A stretch of DNA of 64,000 nucleotides. Source: Protonemura montana. Taxonomy: Eukaryota > Arthropoda > Insecta > Plecoptera > Nemouridae. The notes below the pieces were generated by a model that worked only from the letters and a program-made list of their open reading frames with translations, searched no databases and was not told the DNA's origin. The position numbers and the translations under genes were made by a program. Positions 11,601-23,600 of this stretch are shown here, in pieces (within the stretch, counting starts at the first letter, position 1; each line of letters starts with the position of its first letter). The stretch lies in the NCBI GenBank assembly GCA_947568835.1, contig OX387605.1, positions 16,372,418-16,436,417 on the forward strand, given 5' to 3'.

Positions 11601-14600
11601 CAATTTTGCCATGTAATTAGTTTTTATCTTTTTTACGGCACCAAATAATCTCGACAGCTGCTAACCTCCGAGGAGAGTTTGTTATGTTCTTTGTCACAAC
11701 AGTGGTGTAATGATATTGCGTGATGTTGTTATAGCCTCTTGGCAAAGGCGCTGCACCAGGCGCCACACAGAATGCTCGGCAGGAGGCGTTCAAGGGTCGC
11801 ACCCAAGATATGCACACCGCCGCAGGTGGGGGTGGAGCCTCTGACAACTCAGTGAGTGGTCATCTATACTTGTTCCGTGCCTGTGTATCTATTATTAGGG
11901 TAGTCATGTGGTAGCTGGGTAGTATAGTATCCAAGCAAGAACCCTAATGATTAAATCATTATCTCCAGAGAATATAGAAATTCATGGTGGCAGGAGGGAT
12001 CAAACATGCGAAAGGGATAAACCTTGCTGAAGTGTTCCATTTTGCAGATGAGGAGAAGTTAGTCAGAACCGATTGGGGAACATACATTTAAGAATTTTGA
12101 ATTTGTCAATGTAAAACCGCATCAGTGCAACAATGCTCATAAATGAATCAGCAAAGAGCAATGAAAGAAACTCTTTCTGCTAATGTAGAAATCACATGTT
12201 GTGGCCAATAAAGAGAGAGGTTCGACAACATCTTGGCTATTGTAATTTGCATGTTTGCATGAGGTAAATTAATGCTGTGACTTGAGATATCAATAGCTCA
12301 AGAGTCGGATTATCTGAACAAAGGATTGCTACACCCCAGATAACTAAACCTATGCACCATCACCTGGTTGATTAGAAATCCTAATAAGAAAACAACCAAG
12401 CGAGCTATTTACGAACGTACTTTGTGTTCACGCAGCGCGGAGAGAAGCGCAAGTTAGACCAAGCTGACAACTCTGACGAGGATGAAGGGCCCAACGACGA
12501 GGTTCGACTCTGGGAGGAAGGCTTCAAGAACCGCTACTACGAGTCTAAGTTTGATGTCGACCCGGACAATCTAGCTTTCCGGTACACGGTGGCATTCCAG
12601 TACGTCAGGGGCTTGTGCTGGGTCTTACGCTACTACTATCAGGTGAGTTTGTGGTGAGATTTAAACCAGAAGTGTATTGTGCTGTCATAGTGTGACATTA
12701 AAATATATTATTTAGTTATTTTCTGAGTAAATTGCAATTTTTTAGTTTTTATTTGCCACATATGATAGCATACATAGAAGATTATGCCATATCATACGTG
12801 TACAATTCCGGTGGTTGCTTGTCCTTTAGTTCAGGAATTAAGCTGTTGTCAAAACGTGTGTTGAGGCCACTTTTGATGTTTGAGTGTTTTTTAAACTTTG
12901 GACCCGTTGTCAAACAGCATTGTACATTTACCAGAGCTCCACATATTTTGTGAGGGGTTTCTGGGTATTAAGCAGAGCTATGGACTATTCTGGAAGCTAC
13001 TTTTCATTCAGTATCAATTAATTGATCATAATGTCTTTAATTAATCCCTGTCAATAACATCTGGTTTCGGGTTTTTTTTTTCAGGGTTGCGCATCATGGA
13101 AGTGGTACTTCCCCTACCATTACGCCCCATTTGCATCTGACTTTGTGGACATCGGACAACTGTCAACTGAATTCGAGAAGGAAACCAAGCCTTTCCGCCC
13201 CCTGGAACAGTTGATGGGCGTGTTCCCGGCAGCCAGCAGCTCTCATGTTCCAGAACCATGGGCGGGACTCATGAGTGACCCCGTGAGTTCTACTTCAATT
13301 GGAATTTGATTTTCAACTCTTTTATTTTTAAATTCAGAGCACCAGTTTTGACCATGGTGTGATTTTTGAACAACAGCGTTTGTTTTGTGGTACTAGCCAC
13401 AAATAGCCACAATTTGATTCTTACATAAGTTATGAAATAATTTTGAGGATTTCACTTGGTAGCGTGCCTAGTTAAGATTTACTGTATGTTGATTGTTGTA
13501 CTTAATCTTTCTACTTGAAATTGAATATTATCTTTGTTGAAATGAAATTTTGATGTTGACCAAATTCAATTTCCATTTAATTTCAATGTATACACAGCGA
13601 AAAATGTAATAGCTAATTAAATCAATACAATACAAAAATTAGTTGATGATAGATTTACACAAAGCTACTGATATCTGAGCTGTGTTTTTTAGTACATAAA
13701 CTACTTACATATTACAATATTTGTGTAAACATATTTTAATTATTTCTTTTTAGGAATCGCCCATCATAGACTTCTATCCGGTGGACTTCAAGATCGATCT
13801 AAACGGCAAGAGATTTGCGTGGATGGGTGTCGCTCTTCTGCCTTTCGTCGAGGAGTCGAGGTTATTCAAGGCCGTTGCTCCTTACTACGACAAGCTGACA
13901 AATGCGGAAGGTAGGATAACTCTTGCCCTGGCTACGTCCCAACCATCTTACGACTGGATTTTTTCCTCGATTTATTTGCAGATATAGAGAGTTAGTTATT
14001 CAAGCCCTGCGGGGTTAATCTCGGCCATCTTGTGAAACGTTTGTCCTTCGTTCCGCAGTGAGCCGCAATGTGCGCGGCGACGACCGACTCTACCTGGGCG
14101 ATACAAACCCGGGGTACAAATACGTCAAGGGGCTGTACGAGAACGACACAGGCTCCGAGGAAGTTGACATCATGGTGGACGGCATGCGTGGCAAGGTGCT
14201 GCTAGCCAAGGACTGCGTCGAGGAAGGCGGCACCCTGCTCAGTCCCGTGCAGGGCCTGGAGCCACTGCATGATAACACTGTGCTCACGTAAGTTGCCGGC
14301 CAGAAACTATTGCTTCTTCTGACAGATTCATCCTCAGTCCAGATTCGCTATGTCCAGCTAAATATAACTTGTGGTTGAGACGAAAATGAAGGACCTGAGT
14401 GACCATAGAGTGAGCATGGAACTAGTAGTTCTCATTATATCTGTACATGTTTGAATTGGTTCTTAGTCTTTATAATCAAGATTATACAAAAGGAGGTAAA
14501 ATGGAGTTGCGTAACTTACCGGATAAAACATGGTACCAATCAGAGTTGCGAGACTTCAGTTCATTTTTTCTCCAACTGTGAACAAGGTGGCAACCAAAAC

Positions 14601-17600
14601 CTTATGTTAAGTCTCGTCATATCCAGCTTTTCGTACACTTCATAACAAGGATCCTTTAACGTAATCTCAGGTTAACACACTCTGAAAAAAGATCGTTTTG
14701 TTTTGAATTAAGTTGCAACAATTGAAACATTTTTTTTTGTCTTTCTTTAAAAAAACAAGCTAAAAAACATGTTTATTCTATCAAATGAAACAGATTACCT
14801 GAACTTCTTAAGGTGGTAATAGAGGGCCAACCCATTGAAATAGTGAGCTGCACAAGCCATACAGAAACCCTTTCAATTTTAACTCTTGCCCTTGTTCTCT
14901 CTTCACCAGGATAAGCTTCCGCGACCTCAAGTTCCCCGACTCCTTCATCTTTCCCGCAATCCGATTGAAGGGGGCGAAGGAGCCTCCACACGTGCTAAAG
15001 CCGGTGGACTTCGAGATGGTTGGCAAGCGAGGTCGCGGCCGTGGAGGTGGAGGTGGAGGTGGCTGGAGGGGGCAAGGCGGACGCGGGGGTGGGGGTGGAT
15101 GGCGGCCACAGATCGGCATGGCCCCTGCTACTCAGTATGCAACTGTGGACAGGGCTGGGCACCGGATGGTCGGGTGAGTTTTGTTAGTGCTTTTGCAAGT
15201 TGGTTTGAAACCAAATGTGTTAAACAATTGTGCTTGTGAATTAGTTCATCAGAGCTATGGTTAGCAACACACCTTAAAGTGACGGGCATAAAAGAACGAC
15301 ATTAAGAACAAACGCGTAACGTGAATTGGTTAAGGAATCATCTTCAGAGTTTTAGCATCCTTTGGAAAAGGCTAGTAACATCGTTGGTGCTTTTTATCAG
15401 GAGCAGGCTACTAGTACCAGACTACTAGGTGGCACATTTTCTCTCCTCTTCTAGGCTAGGCTAGGTTCTTTGCCATGCTTATCATTGGCCACTCATTTGA
15501 ATCGGTACCAGAAGGCTCCTTGGCAAAACACTTTATCTATAAACAACACAAGGCAATTAAGAACTTATAATAATTTTGATACACCCTTACTCTTTCTGAC
15601 AGTTGTGCATTTGGTTACAGTCACTACCAGAACCGGGGACCTGCAGGTGTGGGCCAGTACAGCAATGTTCCCCCTAAGCTAGATAACCTGCGTCCGTTGC
15701 TGAACCTTGCTCGCGAGATCGGGGGCAACCACAGTGGTGAGTTTAAGCTCTCTTTCTCATCTACGGTGACCATAGATTTCTGTCCCTTTCGCGACGATGA
15801 CTGAATGCGAACGGTGTTACATCGAACCTTTGTGAATGGATCTATTAAAGGAATGGAAGGCAAGTCGCTCTCTGAAGTATTTTTTTACGTGCATTTGATT
15901 TGTTGATGACTGCATTTGGGTGGTAACTGGTACATTTTCTTTGACCAACTGATTTCACTTTTTTGAATTAAGCCAGCATTAAAGCTACGCACTTTTTTTT
16001 ATGCCATAGATTTTCTATGACTTGTCTCTTAAAAATGAATATCGATGGTTTTATTGTTAATACTTGAGGCAGCAGTTGCAAAATAGACTTCGGGCCAGTT
16101 TGTCAATGTCCAGTTAAACAGATAACTGGCAGTTAAATGCTAATCTCCATGACTACTTCATTTAAAGCACCAGTTGTCTTTTTTATTGAAGGGGGAAAGT
16201 GAGATTTTGTCATGATATCGAATCAAGTTTAAATGTTGTTGACCCATTGATAGATTTGGTGGGAGTGTAAGGCATAATGTCTGTAGATGATGCCTAAGTT
16301 ACATTACAAAAGGTAAATATATAAGAATAATATAAAAGGAATATATTTGAAAATAGGAAATAGAAGAAATAAAACCCCAGGCATGTTTCTTCTGCTCTGC
16401 GGAGGTAATTCACTCAAAGAATGCCGCTTGTGCAGTAGTAATTTCTGTGCCGGACACAGGTATCTAGCCAATCAGCGTGTGGTCAAGCATGGTTAGGGGA
16501 GGGTCAGTTGGTGCCATGGGGGAAGGAAGGCAATCAGGGCAATCAAGGGGAGGGGGAATGCCTAAGCCCTTGGCTAGTTTGCTCAATTGAATAACAAAGA
16601 AATTACCCCAGGGAAGTTGAAGCAAGTTTTTTTGTCCTTTGTTTAGGTTTTAGTGAAAGAAATGTTGAAAGAAAATGCGCAATATGGTTGCATGTAGTGT
16701 GGTTTTGTGGCTTGTTTGCCAAAGAGAAAACTTGGTTGTTAGTTCCTAGAGAAAAGTGATTGGTATGGCAAACAGCAAGAGCCTCTTTTAGACTGGTACC
16801 ATTACCAATAGTGGGTACTTAAGTATTTTATATTTATTATTTAATGAGGCGTTATTCTTATTAAAACTGCAAAGGTTTGCAAAAGTTAGTTTTTGGATTT
16901 TGGCTACTCGGCAGAAATTAAAAATATCTGAATTGGTCAATAGACATTGCATAATTCAATCCTATGTCAAATTACTGACTCATATTAAAAAGAGATTTTA
17001 TCTGCTTTTCAAAATGTGAAAATTAAAAATTACAAGCGGTCCATATCTGTTCTGATGTGATAAGTTTAGGACTATAGACAATGCGATGGCCTTGCATTCT
17101 GCTTTACTTAAGCGAGACATAAATTCCATCCAAGAGCATGTTTGTAACTGCTTTCACTAAACAGCACATCACTATGACTTCCAAACACGGCAACCTTTTT
17201 GGTATAAGATAAATTGTAATCTTCCTCCTTTTTTTTTATTATTATTTTTCTTCTGAAAATCTACTTTTAAGACTAGCTAACTAAATATTTCAATGGAATC
17301 CATCAAAACCAAGACCCTATCTGGACATGCGTTCGCTAAGAAACTTGTTTTTGATGTCGTTGAGGGACGCCCGGTTAGCGCGGCCGTCCTGGTCGACCAT
17401 GAGGCACCAGGGCAGTGTGTCCTTGGACTGGCGGTCAGCGAAAAAGATGCCCCATACGCGGCAGTTGGCATGCATCTGGGGACCCCAAACATTTGAAAAA
17501 CTTTCTTTTTGGTGGGAAATCTTTGAAAGAAGCTGTTGTTTCTGGCTTTAAGAGTTTTTTGGATATTTTTTGGATTCAGTGGAATAGTGGATTGGGTACC

Positions 17601-20600
17601 TTTATAAGTAGTTTCCATTGGCTATGCTACTTTTTAATAAGTAAGTAAGTAATTTTTATTGTCTTTAAAATCAAAAAATGATGTGCAAGACATGGTTAAA
17701 CAGAAACATAAAAATAAAGTAAAAATACATATACAATCATTACAAATGTGTGCTTTTGAACGAATTATTGCAAGGCTTGGTTCAGTAACCTTTATTCATA
17801 CCAAACTGATTTTGAAACAAGGCTCAAGGCTTATGACAGAGTAGATCTACAGGCGTTATTTTAAGGGCTTTATTTATAAGATTTAAGAAAAATATTTCCA
17901 ATGACATAAGCGAAAGTATCGGTCATAATAGCTTTGCGCTGGCCGTCACCTCAATGCCGAGTGTCCCGCAGTACTCAGTGCCAAAAGCCTTGCGCGTCAT
18001 GTCCACGAGGTTGATATGCACAAGGTTCCAGCCCTCGCTGAGGCGCAGCGGCACAGAGCAGAACGAAGCTCGCACTCGCGCCACTGACTGGAAATTGCTT
18101 ACGCGGATCACACGCCTTTCGGTGAGGTCATCTTCGATCTGCACACGAGTGGGTGACAGGGTTGCGTTGGTGAATTGTCAAAGACTAGTCATAACATAAA
18201 ATAGGCTCATGCTTAATGATTTCAAAAAATGTATGATTATTAAAAGCAGCAGGTTTGCAACAGCGCGAGTCTCTTGGTGCTTCGCTGTATCAATGGCTGC
18301 CACAAAGCGCTTCAGGTGTGCACAAGAAGGGCACTGCATGTTCAACTGATAGATCTTTTTGCTCTCTGTGCATTTATTTTGGCAGTGCAATTAGAAAGCT
18401 CAGAGTTGGTGCAAACCCGGGGGAAGAGCTGACATCGAGCAAGTTCTAAACTCATTGTGGTGCAGGCCAATTAAATATGTCACAATGCACTTGAAATGTT
18501 AGCCAAGCTAGTTCCAGAAGATGTTAACATCTTTACAGCTAGGTTTTTATCTTTGGTTTATACAATTTCTCCTTTAAAAGTGTTGAAATTTTTGCAAGCA
18601 TGAATTACTAGCAAAATAAGCTGTATACTTTTGTTTCTTTATGCAGTCTAAAGCATAGATTTGGAAAATATTACCTGTATCTCAAAGAAGCAGTATCTCT
18701 TGAGGTTCTTGATAAGCATCACTAGGAACGGCAGCTTGACGGAGGCTGTCTCTTCAGTGGCTTCTTTCGGGTAGTGCATGGAGGTTGTGTTGATGTTTGT
18801 GGCGCTGAGCTCCATGACCAGTGTCTTGACGTCCTGATCGGTCACTCTCTTGATGAGCCCATCTCCCTCCACCTGAAAGTGCGGTCAACCAGCAGGACTC
18901 TTACATTATGGTATCAGGTATGGTGGCAATGTGCTATGACCATCAATACTTTATTTTGAAGGACATTTTTGACGAAACTTCTGATAATAACGAACGGCCA
19001 ACAAATTAGTTAACCACTCTTTTTTGCTACTTACACGCATTGTCCATTTATCCAACGGACTGGCATTTGAATACAATACGTTCACAAACCCCAGCATTTT
19101 GGTAGCACTTATCCTACGTGCCACTGGCATTTTCCTGAAAGTTTTAAATTTGCCAAGTGTCCAAATTTAATTTCTCGTTTGAAACGTCTCGGGAACAGTA
19201 TTAGGTATCCATAGTTTCTCATGCTATCTGGTGACGCTGAGCACAGTATTGTTAATTGAAGAGGTGGGCTAGGGAACAAGTCAATCAACCCTGCGAAAAA
19301 ACATATTATACATTCCGTGTCATCAACGTAAACTGAATGAGGCACTGTAGGTCGTTTGTTCGACAACTGGGAAATATACCAAACTTACTCTCTGCTTGCA
19401 AAATGCTGGGGTCAAACCGTAGATGCTATCTACCTTCCTAATTTTGCCTTGCGTGGTAAATTTTGTTGACCTCCATTCGAATCCAATGGCACCGAAATTT
19501 CATATCCAAGCAATAACATAAGCGGAAAGTGATTAGAGAAAGAAATATTCGTCCTGGCACTCGGCAAAGAAACGCACACTGGTAATAAGTGGTAAGAAGT
19601 CCTTGAGATTCTAGGGGGGGCTGTGTATAGGGGTTAAATTGGCTGAATTGTACCGTGGATCTCAACTCAGCTGACGTAGAGAAATAGACCTGATGAACGG
19701 GTTCAAATTATAACTGGTGCTATTAATGTTGATTCATTTTCCTTGACATTCCGATTTTCAATTTAGAGGTTTTTTTTGCTTGGGTGGGGGGCGGGGGGGG
19801 GGGGGGGGGGGGAGCACGATTGATTGAAACATGATCTTTATTTTCTTGGTAATTAGCACAAGGTGTTGGTTGCACATCTGTACTTTTCGTAACAAAGTAA
19901 CAAAATGATTTTACCCCCTTCATATATTTTCGGCACCGAAACAATTTCATGCACCGTTCACATGATGGTATCAATACCACATTTCAACGAATCGGCACAC
20001 GTCCGGTGATGCAGATTGCCTACATTACTATCTCGAAGTCATCGCAAATCAACACCGACGCTCGTGTACATGGCAGACAGACGACGCGATGAGCACGCCC
20101 ATGGCTAACGATCAATTTTCTCGCCGATGTTGTGAAGTGAGCCGAGAGCGTCGTAATGCGTCCACTCGAGTCGCGCCTCGCGCCAGCCGCGCCGGACTTG
20201 TACCCTTGTGCACGCACTCGTCATTAGCCCCGGCCTTAGTGGGCAGTGGCGCACCAAGCCAGGCGTATGGCCAGGGTCGAACCCATGGCTGTCTTCGTTA
20301 GCCATTAACTCGGGAGGGTGTGTACACCCAGAGGCAAGCACTTTCAGTACCTTCAGAACCTTCAGAAGAAGTCAAGTTCAACTGAACCTAACCTAACCTG
20401 AAACAGGAACCCCAACCAGTATGTTTGCAGAACCTAGTCCGACTCATAGCACTTAGCATTTATGGTTATAGAATCAGTCCTGCAAAACATATTGGGGAAG
20501 CACATTTCTCCAAGATAGCCCTTTTTGGTGTCAAGTTTGCACACCATTTTGAAAACCACAATTTTTTGGTACCATTTTGAATCCGGACATTCAAAATGTT

Positions 20601-23600
20601 AAATTCTACGGTTTCTACGTTCGGCAGCCATGGAGATGCTGAGATCGCCCGACAGTTCTACTCAATTCTGCTACCTTAAATTCTTAAATTACAGCGGACA
20701 TACTTTCATATTGGAGGACTCACAATTAGTTTGATTAAATTACTAGTTTTTCAAGATTTGTAGCCGCACACGAAGCCTTCAAAAAACGCTATCTTCATAA
20801 ATTTCTCCTCCTAATATCAGACCTCTTTGAGGAGGTTCTAGGTGTTAGAGCATACCATAGCGCCACTGCACAGTGGCCGGTACCGCGAAGTGATTGATCA
20901 TCCAGGCCGTCTTCTTCGTAGCGCATCTTCCCGCTATTACCAGCATCCTGTCTTGTCTGCGTGCGTGTTGACAGGCACCGATTGGCTCGATTGATATTGG
21001 CTGGACGTCGTGCCCGCATTACGCCCGACTCCGCATGCCCTCGAGTGGTAAATGGGACTGCAGCGAGTTCTTTTCCTGCGTAATTGTCGGACGTCGATTA
21101 GATGGACGGGGTTGGCGATTGGTAGATCTGTGAAAAGCGTTACCTCGAAATTTGACGTACAACCATAGAATGTACAATTCGACTTTTTAAACTGCAAAGC
21201 GTCAACATTTGAAATTTAAACACCATGACATCTCTAAGGCATTTTTTTTTACAATTTTAAATCGGGAACAGGTTGACTCTGGTATTATATTTTTCTGATC
21301 AGCGTACTTCATTGGTTTGCTGAAATAGTAGCAGGGGGGAGGCTGCAGCAGCAATATTCTCAAACTGCAGAGTTTCCCATTGTGATCACCCACCCATTGC
21401 CTGTTTCGGTGCAGTGTTGCTTAACGCCGGTGAATTACGGAAGAAGCTGGTGAACCTTGGTACATCAAATCGTTCAGTTGCAAGACAAAGCTGTTGACCA
21501 CATTCTGGTTGCGTAGTTTCTATGACATGCCTCCCAATCCGTATGAAATGGGCAATATCTTGCTATTCATTCGTCGTGTCATTATGACAGGTATTTTCTT
21601 TATATTTACGTCAATAAAATAAATTTTCACTCGACAAATTTCTCAGGTTAAATGGACCTATAACTCAGCGATGGTTCACCTCAACAAAGCAAGCGATTTT
21701 TTCAGCTACCACATGACCACTTATACCTGTCATATTGCATTGCCCTCATCATACCCATGGGCCGTTAAGCAAATTATTAATATCAAAATATTTCCACCCT
21801 CTGGATCCCACAACAAAGGGCGTTTGGAAGTTGGGTGCCACGGCCCAGAGTTCATTGAATAGGGGGTGGTTTTTGTGGTTTGCCAAATGAATGGAGAAGG
21901 GATTCTACTATTTATCCCACCATTCGTACAACTTAATTTATCCATTGTGGAAGAATTACGCATTGAAAAGCAAGTTTAGTTGAATCAATTCCGTATAATT
22001 ACAAGTTTGAGGCTTGGAATATTTTCAGTGCCAGTTTTTACAGAAGAAGTTGGTTCTATTTATTAATAACTTTTATATCGCTGTTTATATACTTAATTTT
22101 TTATCAATTTTAACCCCTAAAATGAAAAATACGATACAAATATAAACTCCAAATTTATATTTTAAACAAATAGTCTCGCTTCGTATCTCTAGAAAACGAA
22201 TATGTATTACGCGTATTTGTTATTTTATTTTGTCTTCTACCCGCTTCCGCCCAAAATCGTATCGTTTATTCCGATACTCCAAACACGCATTGTCCTCCAA
22301 AACTAACCTCTGCCGTCGGCCATTGTTCAAGTGAAAGCCCGTACGTTTTCGCCCGACCAGGCAGAGTGCAGCACGCATCATTTACGCATTATTTCTATCA
22401 AATCAGCGAGTGTAAAGGAAAAGGCAGTACGCATAGTGCGTTTCAGGGACGAAAGGCTCATCAATTGGGGTTCATCTCCGTCGTCCAAACAAGAACATTT
22501 TCTTGAAAGAACCTGTGATACGTGTATTTCGCTCGTAGGTACATACTTTTGACTTTTCATCTGAAAACTCTAAACAAACTACCGCACATCATTTACGCAT
22601 TATTTCTATCAAATCGGCGAGTGTAAAAGATAGGGCACTACGTATAGTTCGTTTCAGCGATGGAATACTTGTCAATAGCGGCTAAAACAAGACAAAAATC
22701 TTGAATGAATCTTTGATGCATTATGTACGTATTTTGACTCGACATCTAGAATGCTAAAAAAAACATAATATTCTAAAAACGTTCTACAATTTTCTACCGT
22801 TATTCTCATAACATCAGCCACTTGAATTAGAATAATGCGCCAGTACTCAAAAAGAAAATTCTTTCATATCTCGTCGTGAAAATTCCGTACCTTGCAGTGC
22901 GTACACACATGAACATTCTCTCACAAGCATTTCCTTATACACATGTGATTTTCAATGGCATACCGCATTTCTATAACGATTTCACTGAGATCTTTTGTTC
23001 CTTTTAACATTTTTTTTTCACGTCGCCGTTCTAGACTTCATTCTCTGTGTGTCGCCGCTCTGCTATTGCACATACAGCCGCCTCTTGAGATTACTTTGGT
23101 GCAGATCTTTGATTCCCAACTCCACTAGGGTGTTTCGCAGAGCTTGCATGGTATTAGCCCCGTAGGCTGCCTGTTTGATCTCTGAGTGAGAGAGATGTGG
23201 GGAAAGGCGTGCGGAAAGCACACGTGCAAGTGAGAGAGCTTCGTGTATTGCACAAGTGAGTATTGTTCTCTTGTGGAACACTCGAGATGCTGACTTGACG
23301 AGATCGGGAAGTTTTCGGCGGCGGCTGGATGGAAGTAATGGGGGACCGGGTACGGGAATTTCGACAAAATTTTGTTGATCGTTTATGGTGTGGTGATCCG
23401 CTGGAGGTTTGTGGTGTGGATAATTTTTATGACTGTGACTGTGACTGTGATTTTTATACCAATGATGCGACGAAAAATCTAGGGCATCCTGAAAAGTCAT
23501 TTTCGAAATACTTATGGAAATAAAAATTTGTTTACAATCATTTATTTTAATCCAAAAATATTGAATCCAAGTGAAATTTAAACCATTGCCCAACGCTTCC

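Noticed and set aside
14773..15239. Several overlapping Pro- and Arg-rich frames on both strands
   Set aside because: They are shadows of the Gly/Arg-rich XRN2 exon 14910-15173.
17277..17618. 113-codon minus frame and 67-codon plus frame at the same place
   Set aside because: The conserved coding here is a different minus frame: exon 4 of the CFAP20-like gene, which reads [15 protein letters not shown] after splicing.
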